Shown here piece after piece: positions 35,801-49,479 of a stretch of DNA of 64,000 bases. Position numbers and translations under genes: made by a program. Every line of letters begins with the position of its first letter. Within the stretch, counting starts at the first letter, position 1. The notes beneath the pieces were generated by a model that had not been told where the DNA came from, did not search any database, and was given only the letters and a program-made list of their open reading frames with translations. The stretch comes from [Phialemoniopsis] sp. UDSM-2020 (Eukaryota > Ascomycota > Sordariomycetes > Thyridiales > Thyridiaceae): assembly GCA_018873225.1 (NCBI GenBank), contig JAEILZ010000005.1, positions 2,356,001-2,420,000 on the forward strand. Direction: 5' to 3'.

Positions 35801-38800
35801 TTGATTGCTATCCGCGGTTTGGACTGTCTCAGCTTTCGTAGGTACTCGAGCTCCCTTGAAGTGTCGAGGTCTTTGATCTTGTCACTCATATAACCCGAGA
35901 TATCAACAACAGTTGCGATGGTCTCGGGCGAAAGAGCAACGTCGAACTGATCACTGCGCACATTAAAGAATCGCCCCTCCTTGCCCTCGTCCGTTAGCCC
36001 TGACGTAGCCGTGATCAGCGCGCCAAATGCGAGACTCCCACAGGTGGACATTGCTTCATTCGTCCCCTTTTGTATATCGAGAGCAATCTGACGTAGGTTA
36101 ATGTGGATCTCGGGCTTCTCAAGAGTCGGGCCTCGATTCTCGACACGGTTCGACACGGCGAGGTGCACACTGTCTAGATGGAATGAAAGATATGCTAGTG
36201 GTTCCCTTGCACTCTTCAGAGGGCTGTTGCCGAATATTTGGAGGCCTGCAAAAGTCAGATGGACTCCGTAGACCAGCGGAGTTGTTGGCGTCGGGTCGGT
36301 GTGTTCTTTTACTTGACGGTCACTGCCAAAAACCTCCGAGATGTGGTCCTCCATGGCTTTCAACTGATGCTGACCATCATTGACCGCGTTGGATATCTCA
36401 GGACGATTCAATGCTGAGAGAAGGCTGTACACTGCAGATGCATCGAGCTGCACCAGCTCGAGTGACGCGAAAATGCTGATAGAGTGCTCGCCTTGGCCCA
36501 TCTGGCTGATAACCCTGCCGTTTGTAGGCGGGATCTGGAGAAGAGAGATAGTCCGACGCGAGTGATTCGTACTGATCTTCATTTCGTGCGAGTTCTCCTT
36601 CACATCGAAGTCAAATATGATCTCCTTGCCGACATTTGCGGCCATCGAGGCTCTGGCCACCACGCCAGAGATTGTATACTCGAGCGAGCGCAGCAATGGT
36701 ATGCTGATGGTATACTCATCGAGAAACACCGCGGCATTAATCCTATAGACAGGCTGCGGCTGTTTCGTACTGGCATGGGCAGGTGTTGGCACCGCAGGGG
36801 ACGAAGGCAGCGCATGCTTGAGCGCGTACAGTTGTGCCACTTCATCTTTGATGAGCAAGTCGACCACTTCCATCAGGATCAGAGGGTCTTGCTTCACAGC
36901 GAGCGAGAGTTCCCGACTGCTCGCCGTAGCCTTCACTGTATGCATGGGGCCGCGGTCTGAAGTCTGCAATTCGTGAGAGACGAATATGCTCGGTCCCCGA
37001 AGTTGAAACATCGACAGCACTTGGGAGTGACTCTTGATCTTGGAGGAAACAGCATCACATCCGATGATCAGGTTGGTGACCTGATCGCTGTTGGCATTAC
37101 TCTGCAAGAGCAATGACAATTTCAGATCGCTGCTCATAGATCTGGCATTCAAATTGATCGTGTCCAGGATGACTGAGCCCTTGCCTAGTGCTAGGACAAC
37201 GTGAAGAGCCCGGGTCGTGGGCGGTGCTGCTGTAGCGGCCTTCGCAGGTAGCGCCTCGGTGTTTGCAGAACTCATTCCTGGTTGCATCCTCTTGTAGAGC
37301 TTCAAGACATCGTCGACAAGTTCGCAAAGTTCCCAGTTGAGACCAATCGTTGCATCGCTGCAATAGATATTTAGGACGGCTGTAGCAACGCCAGTAGCAG
37401 TCTGCGATGACATGTCGCTTGTGTTCTCTTGGAACCTGGCCGTGAGGTCGAGGATAGTGATTTCGTTTTGCTTTGGCCCAGGATCAAGCGCGAGTTGAGC
37501 CTCCTTGACACGGAGTACAGCCATGAAAGGCAACGTGTCAGTCTCTGGCTGTGCCGTGTCTTTCGTCTTCCCGAAGACGTTGTTCAGCAGTAGCGACCTG
37601 GAAAGATCCTCCAGGTCCCAGTTTCTCCAACGCTGGAAAGCAGCCGTCACCTGTTGCCGAGCATCCTCTGGCGAGCTCTGTACGCGAGCTCGGCAGTGCA
37701 TTGTGATTTGGTCCTTCTTAGGTTCGTTCGCGACAGCCCAGAGCTGACGGATCCGCATTGCCAATTTCCAAGAGTCGTACGTCCGAAGATGTTGACTCGC
37801 AGACCTTAGCACAGCCGAAGGTCGTACAAGAAAGCTGGGATCTGCAATCTCTTGTCCTGACTTGACCAGTGTGTACGCGAGAAACTTGCTCAGGCGGTCT
37901 CCTTCAGACAAGGTTCCAGACAGAGTCTTCTCCAGGTCCGAAGCGAGCACATTTGTTCGATGAATCAGTGACGCCAGATATTCGATCTTCTCAGACGCCA
38001 TATGTCCTTGAACGTAACCAATCTCAGCGTCAAGATAGGTAAGATCGCGTGATCCCATGGAGACCACGATGTCTCCCAGTCGGGTTACAAAGGCGGCTTG
38101 GGGAATGTCCATGTTGAGCAACCGTTCAGATGCCTTGACCGTGACAGAGCCGAGCCTCAAGTGCAAAGACTGTCTTGACCTTTGGGTCCCTTGCTTGGTC
38201 TCATCGATCCATTGCTTCTCGCTTCGTGTAGCCAAGGCAATGTCGGCCACTGAAAGATCATACTGGTCCTGCTCTTCTTCGCATACATTGGACGAATCAG
38301 TGTCTGAAGAGTTCAAGAACCGAAGGTTTACTTGGGGGAGCCTCAAAACGAGATCATTCACGGTGCCTTTTGCCTTTTGCTCCTTTTGCAATGCAAATAT
38401 GTCGGTCATTGCATCAAGCTGGATGGCATCGAGCACATCATCGGGCTCGCATGGTTTCAGTGCCGAGATCAGATTAGCGATATGCGTGACTGAGGTCGGA
38501 TTCAGAAAGGCGGTGACTCCGGAGCTCATCTCCACAATGAGGCTCGAATAAGTGGCGTGCTCCCCTAGGAGGTCCGGGTTGACATCCTCGAGACCGAACT
38601 CGGGGGTCTCCTTCTCCAATTGATCACTCTCGATGCTTTGCATCGTAACTTCGGTGGTATCCGGTATGACATTTTCCAGTGGGAAGTACGGTGCAAAATA
38701 GGGACTTGAGAAGGTGACAGTGTTGTGGATCGGGTCTCGACGGTCCGGAGGCCTGACAGTCGGTTCGTCTCTTGTGAGAAGCTGCGCACGCCCCGAGAAT

Positions 38801-41800
38801 CCAGACCCGTAGTCAAGTGCTCGGGACTCGAAATCTCCACGTTGATGGATCGCTTGCAAGTCGCCGAGATCATCCGCATGCCGCGGGCGGGACGAGCTAG
38901 CTCGTCGTTTGATGCTGCTGTTTGACGTGCTGGCAATCGACAGAAACGAGCTTTTGTGACGGAGGCGCTTTGAATGACTCGACGAGGTGCTCTTTGAGGC
39001 CATTGAGGAACTGTCACCTACAAGATGGCTGACGTTGATGGGATTAGGTATAGGTGGTGCTGCTTGAGCCGGAGGATCAACGGCAATCGGGCTCGGGGGA
39101 TCGAGCAACTCGGGGAGGAGGAGGAAAGGAGTCCTGTGAGTGCGCTGATCGTGCCGCCTTACCAATTCTTGCTGCAGCTTTCTTTCTTGGGAGAATTCTA
39201 GTTTCCTTCCAATCATAGCAAGTCGAATGCTGGTCTTGAGGAAGGCATCCGTCTGCACAGGATGCTGTGCTCGGGCCTTGTGCCTAATCGCTGACTCTGA
39301 GTTGACACATGAAAGTTGTAAATCGGGTATTGAGACGTTTGCCCGCTTAGAGTAATGCGTCCGGGCCCAGTCGTTGTAGTTGACGTCGATCGCGGATGTC
39401 GAGAATAGGAAGGCAGCCTCTCCCAGGTGGATCCAGAGTTGTATCGTATCAACGGAGACACGCAGAAAAGTCACATCGTAGAATACAATGGACGAATACG
39501 AGATAAGTGCGTTCTCGTCGTCGTCAAAGGTGAAGGCAAACGCTCGTCCTGCTCGAGCCAGGGCACTCAGAAAATCTGCGGTACATTCTCCGGTCACTGC
39601 TCCGACAGCAAGGTCCCAGTTGCACAGGTATGTGGGCTCAGTCGGTGGCAGGCCAAACACGCGATGGCCGTAGACGTGCAGGCCATCAATAAAGAGTTGT
39701 GTGCTCGAGGTTGCACTGAATGGTGTTTCCATGCCCCTCTCAGTGCTCCCGAAAGACAAGCTCAAGGGGCTGACCCTCAGATCGAGGTCCATGTAGTAGT
39801 TGGTGAAACGCAGGTCAACGGAGAGCGATGCTGCATCACCTTGGATATGGTCCTTTGCCGAATACAAGTTTGTTGGAAGCAATAGCTTGGGATCATCTGC
39901 CTTGATGCTGAGAATGACGTCTAGATCATTGGACTTTTTGGGAGGAGGTCGGCTGGCCAGCTCCGCTTCCGGGTCATTTTGCTTGAGCCTCAAGAAGTCC
40001 TGGTACTCGTCTAACGTCCTGAAGTGGATGTCATCACCAAAGTAGTTGTCTTTGATTTTCAAGAAGTATCGGACGACAAAGCCATGCAGATTTGCTTCTG
40101 GAGACTGCCCAGTCACATCCAGGATCAGCGTGTCGGTATTTGCGGGAGATGTGGTCGCGTTATAATGATACTGGCCATTGACAACCAGATTCTCGAGATG
40201 GCCTATGTGTTTCGAGGCAAGAAACGCATGCTGGGTATTCCAAGGGGGCACCTGGAGATCCAACTCGGTCTTCTCGGCCCGAACATCGAAAGGGATCATG
40301 TTTTTCTGAGGCCGGAACTGGTCGAGGGAGATGCATGTCCGAGATTCCAGCACAGGGCTAGAGATGGTCACGAAAATGTTGTCGTCAGCACTCGTTGGAT
40401 CATTGATGATGTTGGCGTCGTTGACATTGAGGAACAGCTTGATATCCTGCAACTTGAGATCCAGGTGATACTTGAAAGGTGTAAAGACGAGATATTCCGA
40501 TGGCGGTCCACTTGACCAGTCGTCCACCAGGTCGATCAGTAGGAATATGTGATCCCTCAGTATGAATAGCTCGAGATCCTTGCTGTCAATGCCAAAGTGC
40601 CATTCGCGTAGACCATTCCATTTCAGCGGCGTCGAGAGGTCGCAGGATATCTTCTGCGCTCCAGACCGCCAAAGTGGCTGTTGGTTGACACTTGTCGAGA
40701 TCTCCGTCTTCGGAAGATCGAGGTTCAAGCTATTCGAATACCAATCTGCTCCAGCAACCATGTCCATGGAATAGGAGATGGTCGCATTAGCCGCGACCTT
40801 GACATCCAACCACCCGTAAGGTCGTTGATGAGCAGCATTGGCTGCAGCATCAGATTTCTTGAACAGGTTCCGCGACCTCTTCTTGTCGCGACCTCGACGA
40901 TTCTTGTTTTCTCCTTCTTGGCCCTTCCATCGCCAATTTTTAGAAGTCTCGCGCGTGGGAATGCGCAGGGTGACTTCTTCGTTAAGTTCAACGTAAAGCT
41001 CGAATTGAGTGGGCACGCGGTACGACCCGGGTACAAGATCCTCAGCAGGGACGGAATCCTTGCATAGACCCGGGAAAAAGACACGCTGCAGTTCGGCTCG
41101 ATGGCGATCCGCCCATGGACCGTAGTTGACCGTTCCTCCCTGGATGGACAAGCGAATACCCCAAGCAGGAGGTTGCGCGCCGTTGATGTTGTCTGTCTTG
41201 CCATGTCTGAAGGAGTTTGCGATACCATCCTTTGCAGATACCCTGCCCACTGCGTCCCAGTAAATGGAAAGAGTGGCTCTGGGGCTTTCCACGATGGTTT
41301 TGAGAGCTGCATACTCTATGGATGACCAGCGGGTTCTTTCGTCCTGGTCGTGCTCATCGAGATATCTCGACAGTCCTTGCCAGTGATTCGAACCAGGAAC
41401 TTGAGTAGCGGCCGTTCCAGGTGCACTTCGTGTGCCAGAGGAGAACGACTCGACAGAACGTCTCCAATATGGCACCAGATTACGGAGCTGGCTATAGACT
41501 TTTCGCTTTTGTCTGCGAAAGTATGACTTCCGAGGGGGCGGCTCCGTCTCCCGAGCTACCCTCTGCTCTCGTGTAGCCCTGTCGGCTTGGTCCTCCTTGA
41601 AGTCCTCATTGTCCCTCATCTCAATGACGGGGTCCTCGAACTGGAGGTCAAACAACTGGCGGTATGGGTCCAGAGTCTCCGTTGCAGAAGCACTGATCTC
41701 TCCTGTGAGACTTTTGGTCTTGATGATCAAGACGCCCTTTGTGTTCTCATTGCCCATGACAAGTGCTGCTTTCTGGCAGTCAACGTGGATCGGAAATAGC

Positions 41801-42602
41801 CGTAGCATCATAGGAACCTCTTCCGTCTCAGAAACAGACCCAGATTTCTGGTGCTGTTCATCATCTCGAGTGCCTGCGGAAAGTTCCCCTGTTGACGAAA
41901 GGGATTGTCGCACATCCTTCTCTCCACGTGGGGCCATATCGGGCACACCACCTGTTGTAGTGCCATTAGAGGTCTGAACATCGTTGGAGCGCCGTTTCCG
42001 GAGCTTTGCGTGAAGATTGGTTTCCGAATCTGCATGGGGGTTCGTCGGGACGTCATCTGTGACCATACCGGCCAGTACTGTGTCGTACGCCGCGCTTCGA
42101 TTGTAGACAAACCACTCTAGGCCGGACACAGAGACATTGATGCGACATGGCAGACGCGTCTCTTTGCCATTGCCACCAAGACTCTCCTGGGGCGTTTCTC
42201 CGTGTGTTCCCTCCTTTTCCTTGATCGCCCGCTCGCCCAATTCGACTGATCTCACCCTCCGCAACCAGTACGACCATGTAATGTGCCCATTTTGTATGAG
42301 AATCGTTTCATTGTTCCCGTGATAGCGAAATCCGGTGAAGAATATGCGGCCTCCGAGTAGCGAGATCTGTAACGCCTGTATATCGATGTAGATACCATAG
42401 CGGCGTTTGGTCCAGCTCCGAACACCCCAGGATACGAGCGACGAGAAGACCCTATTGAAGTACAGAAGGAAGAAAATGGCCCTGGTGAGAGGTCAGCACC
42501 ACGACGAACGCGACTCAGGAGCTGGCAATGGCGAACTCACAAGGCACAACAGATCACGATGTAGACGAGAAACAGGCTGGAGGAAAAGGGCTGGATTAGC
42601 AT
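32890..42602 (-). CDS. CSF1: Csf1, giant bridge-like lipid transfer protein (BLTP1 family)
   Basis: CDS complement(join(32890..42481, 42541..42602)), 3217 residues, in the range of fungal Csf1 (about 3000). Csf1 is an ER-anchored rod that moves phospholipid at contact sites and supports GPI-anchor synthesis and cold growth in yeast (family knowledge). A membrane anchor lies at the N-terminus (SSLFLVYIVICCALAIFFLL), split by the single 59-bp intron. The conserved block QISLLGGRIFFTGFRYHG, then ETILIQNGHITW, then INVSVSGLEWFVYNRSAAYD follows. The rest is mainly beta-type sequence with a Ser/Lys-rich disordered insert around SKSTSSSHSKRLRHKSS. No catalytic site is expected. The annotated start at 42602 gives a compact first exon of 62 nt; the frame is continuous for 9.6 kb after it. 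The largest gene in the window, flanked by EF-2 on the left and divergent from the DUF300 gene. Confidence 0.93.
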
Positions 42603-43404
42603 CGGATCACTCTAAAGACCGCCAACTCGAGAGCTTGCGGATGAGGGTGAGCTTCCTACATCCGGAATATCGGTCCTCTTTGCAACTCGGGAGAATTATC
42701 GTCGCTCGCCATCGTGCTTCGGGAATGCGGCCGAACATTCCAGTTCCTCAAGAATGCACCCCGGGCCTGCCTCGCTCGCCTGAAGTGCTAGTCGACTAGC
42801 GGGCTACGTCGGTCCCATCCTTATACCCCGTGCACTACTTCGTTCGCTGTTGGCCGATACAGATGTGTGAGTTTCGGGGTAGGTAGATTAATGGCGGGCA
42901 TGGATCATCTTTGTCGTCTTCGCGATTGCTGATGGATCGAGCCAGCGTCCAATTACGGCTCTCCCAGGAGCTTTGCTGTGCGGTAGCGAATCAGGGGCCA
43001 GTAAACTGCATCTCATGCCGGGGTAGCACATGAATGACGCGTGGAGCCTGGCACTAAGGATGCCACTCGTAGGGCGGGTGCGGTCTCTACAGGGTATCAA
43101 AATGATCTTTCATTAGTGGACGTCCAGAACAGGGTAGCCTAAAACACGTTACTGGTCCCCACTATCCACCGTACCAAAGTCCCCAACTTGAAAGTGTGCA
43201 TGGGTTGTTGTCGTCACTCTCGATCACAAGCTCTGGTTTCAGCTGTTCTCCCGTTGACATCTACCTCTTGTACCCAGAGTAGATCCTCACCAACTACGGC
43301 TGCCCGATCATCGCACTCGGGATGCTGAATACTTGATACCGACATTTTGGAGCCCGTTTGGTATCACTCTCGGCATTGTCCGAGGTGACAGGCACGTCCA
43401 AAAT
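42603..43404. other. Divergent promoter region, csf1 / DUF300 gene
   Basis: About 800 bases between divergent starts, both of membrane-protein genes. No gene seen. Confidence 0.6.
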
Positions 43405-45416
43405 ATGGCGGGAGGCACAGGTCAGAAGCTCACGACTGCCACGATCATCGTCGCAGGCGTCGCGTCACTTCTGGCAACATTGATGTCTATTGTGTGAGTT
43501 CTCCATGTGCTTGATCCAAAGTCCCAGGTGCTAACCCAGTGCTGTTACAGGTCGATATGGCTTCAGACGTAAGAACCCGGCGGGAGGTCCTCGCTTCGAG
43601 CCCTAATTAACGGAGGGACATAGTAAGAACTATCGGAAGCCACTTCTACAGAGATATGTTGTGCGGATTCTACTGATGTTCGCTCACCATTCCCCGAGCA
43701 GAGTCTAGATGACCAAAGGCTGATCTGAACAGGGTGCCCATCTATTCGATCGCGTCATGGGCAAGCATGGTCTCCCTCAAGCTAGCCTTCTGGCTGGACC
43801 CCATCCGGGATATCTACGAAGTTAGTTCTCCTGCGCCCGGATCCTCATGACAGATACTTACAAGAAAGGCCTTTACGATATACACGTTCTTCCAGCTTCT
43901 AATCAACTATCTCGGCGGCGAGAGATCCCTTATCATCGCGACTCACGGCAGAGAACCCATCCATCATCTCTGGCCCATGAATTACGTCCTCCCACCGGTT
44001 GACATTTCCGACCCTTATACCTTCCTCGGCGTAAAGCGAGGTATCTTGCAATATGCCTGGCTCAAACCTATTTTGGCTCTAGCAGCCATTATCATGAAAG
44101 CGACAGGTGTCTACCAAGAAGGCTACATCGGTTTGAACTCGGGCTACTTTTGGAGCGGCCTGGCTTACAACCTAAGCGTGACCATCAGCCTGTACTCTCT
44201 TGCACTTTTTTGGGTGTGCATGCATGAAGACCTGAAGCCATTCCGACCGGTGCCCAAGTTTCTCTGCATCAAACTCATCATCTTCGCCTCGTATTGGCAA
44301 GGCTTCTTCTTGTCCATCCTAGTGTGGCTCGGGGCTATCCCAGACAACGTCCAGGGATACTCACCAGACAACTTGGCTGCCGCCATACAGGATGCTTTGA
44401 TCTGCGTGGAGATGCCTATATTCGCCATTGCTCACTGGTATGCCTTCTCTTGGCATGACTTTGCCGACAACCGAGTCTCGTCAGCTAGAATGCCGGTCAA
44501 ATATGCACTCAGAGATGCCTTTGGTCCGCGGGATCTCATCCAAGATACAAGGGAAACTTTTACCGGTGACAAGTATGGGTACCGGCTTTTCGACTCGGGC
44601 GACAAGATCATGGCGCATGAATCATCCAAATCCCGGCTTGCAAGAGTTCAAGCAGGCATGAGGTATGAAAGGGGAGGGAAAGGAAAGTACTGGATCCCGA
44701 AGCCAGATGAGATCAACGCCGAGATCAACCCTTACACCCCGTTATTGGGGTCTTCGCGAGGGGGTCCCAGCCGTACGAATTCTCACCAGGGCAACGGGGC
44801 GCTTGAAGAGACACAGCTAGACCAGGACGACGAGAACCTTTACGAGAACGCGAGAAAACTAGAATATGGCGACTGGAACGTAAGGTTGCCTCCATTTTTC
44901 ACAATATTAAAATGCCTCGAAACTGACCAGACTTAGTATCCTGTCATTTTGGCAAATGATGCATCGAGGGAGCGATGGACGCCCCGGCCTAGTTCGTACC
45001 AATCTTCATCAAGGGCGTCCGACTCGTATTTCCCAGAGTCATCGCGCAGGGATGGAAATGCGCCACGGTCAACAGAGGGTCATGCAGTCAAATCCTCGAA
45101 GAAGGGCAAACAGAAAGAGCGTGGATCTACCTCTACTGGCCCGCCGAGATCCCCGGGGGGCACTCTCCGCCCGGGCATGCAAGCAGAGGACAAGCCTGAC
45201 CTGTCAGAGGTTGACTTTGACGTCTCAAAGGGCAAGTCGCCAGAGCCATCAATTCATGAGAACGTCTCGAGCCCGGGGATGGAAGAGACACGCCAATGGA
45301 AGGAGCACGATGTTGAGCCGGTCAATGTGTCTCCGAGATACGATGTTGATGAGGAGGAAGAGTTTCGAAATGTCTGGGGCGGTGGAGAGTCGTCAGCCCG
45401 AGCTAAGCATCTTTGA
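43405..45416 (+). CDS. DUF300 / Ost-alpha family multi-pass membrane protein
   Basis: CDS join(43405..43493, 43551..43568, 43624..43677, 43733..43820, 43869..44879, 44937..45416), 579 residues. Related to organic solute transporter alpha and to vacuolar DUF300 proteins. Membrane segments: TATIIVAGVASLLATLMSIV, then IYSIASWASMVSLKLAFW, FTIYTFFQLLINYLGG, ILALAAIIM, LAYNLSVTISLYSLALFWV, IKLIIFASYWQGFFLSILVW and IFAIAHWYAFSW. Family-typical blocks are YRKPLLQRYVVRILLMVPIY and the LGGERSL segment. The C-terminal 250 residues are polar, with KKGKQKERG and an acidic end. Five introns cut the first 85 residues into small exons, one only 18 nt, and one intron has a weak GTTCGC donor. Whether it transports solutes in fungi is not established. 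Confidence 0.92.
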
Positions 45417-45891
45417 GTCTTTGCGTGTGCTTCTTCTGTTTTCGTAATCTTGATACCCGCTTTGGCATGTATACGCATAGGGCATCGCATCGCAACCCGG
45501 AGTTGGTGGAGACAACATACATACATGATACCTCGGTAGTTTACAGTAAATGAAGACATTAGTCCTTGAGGCGGGTGGAATGATGTGCTAACTAGCAAAT
45601 GCAATCAACAAACTGCATAGTACTTGGGAATGAAAAATTGCCTTTTAGGTATCACAGATGCAATTGTAACATGAGGCTGTGAATAAGGCGCGATTTAGTG
45701 TGGCTGCCTATTTTACCTGCTTTATTACTCGGGTGTCAGCGGAACTCCACTCGCTCACGCATTCAACTGATCAACAATGTCACGAACAGAAAACACGTTA
45801 TTACATTTTGTCACGTCATCTGTCCAATCCAATACATCCTTAGCGAGCCACGGCACGACAAGGAGTTTGTTTTCTTTACTGCTCTTTAGCG
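45417..45891. other. Short intergenic region
   Basis: 475 bases between two rightward genes; 3' end of the DUF300 gene and promoter of the small protein gene. AT-rich near 45600-45700. No gene seen. Confidence 0.6.
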
Positions 45892-46449
45892 ATGGGCGAG
45901 TCACGTATTGTCAGCAGGGAAGACCTCGATGCTTCCGGCGTCGAGTATACCACAATCCAGCATCATGTCATTTACGGCCAGCCGGGCGGCGATGCCCCAC
46001 AGGAGCCGGTCAAAGCATCGGACTGGGAAGTCAAGCCGTTCCAGGAGCCCACCTCGTCACCGTGGGACGTGCCCTTATCGGGGAGAGTCGTTAACCGCCT
46101 TTTGCTCGGCTTCATGCCTCAGGAGATGGAGGACAAGTGGTTCATCTACACAACGGCTCTCACTTCCTCAGAGGCAACCGGCGGCAAGCCGGCTGAAAAG
46201 ACCGGCGTCATGCACCTCATCCGAAGCTGGACTGGGACAAGCACCATTGACGTGACATTTCAAGTCAATGCGGCATTTGAAGATGGACAGGATCTCGATG
46301 AGACCGTCGGGCGAATCACGCAGTTGACTATTGAGAATGCGAAAGAGGACGTGGTTTTCCATGAGCTGGAAGAGGCGAAGGATACAGCGAAAGGCGTATG
46401 CAAATATGTGCTCGGTGTGGAACTCCCCGGGACAGACGATGAGGAGTAG
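45892..46449 (+). CDS. Unrecognised small acidic protein (185 aa)
   Basis: Single exon. No signal peptide or membrane segment. The middle is compact and mixed alpha/beta in character: VPLSGRVVNRLLLGFMPQEM, KWFIYTTALT, GVMHLIRSWTGTSTIDVTFQ, then TVGRITQLTIENAKEDVVFH. The C-terminus is acidic (ELPGTDDEE). The conserved-looking tryptophans and the folded composition suggest a real cytosolic protein. I do not recognise the family. The start ATG at 45892 follows a T-rich leader. Confidence 0.78.
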   Translation: MGESRIVSREDLDASGVEYTTIQHHVIYGQPGGDAPQEPVKASDWEVKPFQEPTSSPWDVPLSGRVVNRLLLGFMPQEMEDKWFIYTTALTSSEATGGKPAEKTGVMHLIRSWTGTSTIDVTFQVNAAFEDGQDLDETVGRITQLTIENAKEDVVFHELEEAKDTAKGVCKYVLGVELPGTDDEE

Positions 46450-49400
46450 CATCAGCGTGCATAACCCAAGAGAAGTCGAGCAATAGCAATGACCTCCAAC
46501 GTAGTGTTGGCCACCGGGAGAGGCTTAGTTCTATCTCTCTTGGGATTTCGCATAAAACATCGTGAGTTTGACAGGTATCATTATGACAGCCCGGCAGATG
46601 TCAGTTAGTAATGTTACGCGAGCACCGCATCTTCGATACTCCACCCTGGGTAGCACTCTGCGGAGAATACACATTCTTGGAGGTTGAGGTTTTGCGACAA
46701 TTTGTGCAAATTTGGTACTTGGAATACCTCTGTCTCGCTCCTTAGGTCATGTCTTGCTTAGCTAGCCTTCACCCTTGCTCGGATGTCCTGCGTCAATACT
46801 CAGCGCTGGTTGAGGTTCGTCGGCACACTGAGAAAATGTCGGGTCTCGCCTATCATGTTAGTTGGTACCGAAGCCCCAAAAGCGGAAACGAAGGGATTCG
46901 TGGCCCTTGGAATCCCAGAAACAGAGACATTCTGGTTGTCCAGAGAATCAAATGCCTACTGAGCAATCCCTCAGGTCTAATTCTCACTACTGTCGACTCG
47001 AGGTGTTGAATTACAGCCACAGCGTGCTCACCCTATTTTGGGCTGGAGGTAGCACTATTCATTTTTGCCGAAAGGGAGGAATACAACATCGCAGCCAGCC
47101 TCAAGCTTGTTACTACCCCAGCACATGGCTGTAATCAAGCTTTCACGAGGGCGTCCATAATTTCAAATACTATAGGCCGTGGTCATGTAGTACTCATCCG
47201 AGAGTTTCGTATGCAATGATGTTATCTATGTCGTCTCCAACTGAGACCTATAAGACTGAGCATTATTATCCCTCGAAAGAAAACGAGGTTCCTCACAGGC
47301 GTGATAAGTCTAGAACTGCCCTCTATTCAGTCTCAAGATGTGGTTCTGATGGTCACATCGGGCTTGCATTCACTTCAGATATGAACAAAATGGGCGGCAT
47401 GCAGAAGAGCTAGGACGAAAAGAGATCGAAACGTTTGTGGTTGTCACTGACCCAGGGCAAAGGCCGCGGCAGAAGACACAAAGCCGCAATGTCTTGGCAT
47501 GATTTCCATGCATATGATCCTACCCCAATGTCTGTGTGTATCGCAATCGTTGTTCAAGAGTTGCAGAGCCGTCGATCCTGCAGGCTGGACCTGACCACCA
47601 GTGACCTCAACGCCCTTTGCTCAACCAAAATTCCAAAGAGCCACCTTTTACCTGTTGTTGCGAACAAAATCACGATCTTGGGTCGGAGGTAGGGTTGTAG
47701 GGCCTTCCGGAGCATAGAGCTGGGGGCCGTGCAAGGCCTGCTACAGGCAACAACGCATGGCCTTGAAAATACTCACCGAGTAACGAGCGCAACTGACATG
47801 CTTGGAGTGTCTGCAGGCCAGTCTGACCATTGAGTTGCAACCTTCACGTCCATTTTCTGAAAGAGCTTGGTCAATAAAGACCAAAAAGCAGGATTGGGAT
47901 GAGTGACGCAGGTCGTGCTCATAGCTAGAGACAGTTTTTTTTTTTTTTTTTTGGCTCCAACACAGCTGTAAACGAGATGAGGTATGGCGTGTGGCCTGTA
48001 AGGTCCAATCGCGATCACGGCCACAACGCCCGGTCTTCCAGCATGCCTCCTTCGAAACCAGAAAAAGCATGATCTGTGCTTCGTATCAGCAGTAGCTGTG
48101 TACGGGTTGGCGGCTGGGTGTCCGACACCGGTGTGATTGATAGGCAAAGCTAGGGCCCCGGGACCTGTCCGGGCATCAAGAGCGAAGTGTTCCTACTCCG
48201 TAAGTAGGTGTGGTTGCGAGAGGCTCTGGGACAGAGGATCGGAGGGGCTGGGGTTAATTAAAACCAGATGAGAGAATGTGCAAAACTGAGGGGATGGCTT
48301 GACTTCCACACCACATGATTTGTTAGTAAAGTGACGAGGTTGAAAAGACGGCAGGCTCAGAACCATGGTTGAAATCTGTCGCTAAGAACGAAAGGAGATT
48401 GTTGTCAACGAATAACAGCTCGCAATTCAGTGGAAGGAGAACCCGCGCAAGTAGCAGATTATTTGGTCTGGATGCACCGTGTAGTGTTGGACGTTTTGTG
48501 AGCTCGTCATGTTGCTTGGGATCACGCTCCCACATACGTAGATGCTAGGGTCTGCTTCATTGGAGGGCAGCGAAGAAGTGTGTGCTGTGATCAGGACTTT
48601 CTCCACTTTCTCCTTCTCCGCACGCTCCCCAGGGTGTCACTGATCATGGATGCTTTCAGGGGCTGTCGTCGGTATTCAGAACATCGACCGAGAACTCTTG
48701 TAGCGAAGCTCTTGGCTCGCATTGTTGTGCCAGGCTACGTCCCTAAGACAGACGCAACAATGATGAACGACAATGTCAATGCTAGCCTTGACAATCTCGA
48801 GTTGCTCGATATCGAAGTTGAGATAGGCTTCAGGAAGTTCTTGCGGCGAAGACGGCGAGGCCATGCAGCACAAACGTACTAATACACAACATTGGCTTCA
48901 CGGCCCACCTTAAAACCGTAAGGCGCAGCCTAACTAACACTGTTCTATCCCACACAGCAACTTCCAGGTTGTAAAGCAGGAGTGACACATGCCTATTCAA
49001 AGGTTTAGTGCTTGCTGAAAGTTTCCAAGCTTGTTACATCTCGTTTATTCTATGCCCAAGTGATACAATTCTCGGGCAATTTGGAGTGATGTGAAGAACA
49101 GATTCCTTCGTACCTTAACAGCCTTGTTCCCCGATGATTTGTGGGATAAAGTTGTCAAAGCATGCGGGATGCAATGCGGGGTACGGGGATCCCATGGACG
49201 ACACTTCCCGAGCTTCGAGATTATTCTGTGCCACTGGAGGGCTGATTTAGACCTGGTAAAGCGGAAACACATGTCGCCTTTTCGGAGGGTCAAGACGGAT
49301 ATGCCTCTGAAGACTTCAACACGCACGGAAATGTCGTGGCGTTTCCGAAGAGCCTTTGCGATGTCAATACAATAAATGAATCTTGCTCTCGAGCCTGGGA

Positions 49401-49479
49401 GTCTTGAGGATCGTATGTGTTCAATGTCAATTTACGGATTTCCAAGAGCGAGAGTGGCTTTCTAAAGACATTCCGCGTC
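46450..49479. other. Long gene-poor region
   Basis: About 3.0 kb with no supported gene. Short frames on both strands lack domains. Contains a T16 tract (47937-47952) near short minus-strand frames. Possibly decayed mobile DNA, but no terminal repeats or transposase residues were recognised. Confidence 0.45.

Noticed and set aside
46450..49479. Decayed transposon in the gap
   Set aside because: Looked for transposase or reverse transcriptase motifs and terminal repeats by eye and found none, so no mobile element is claimed.
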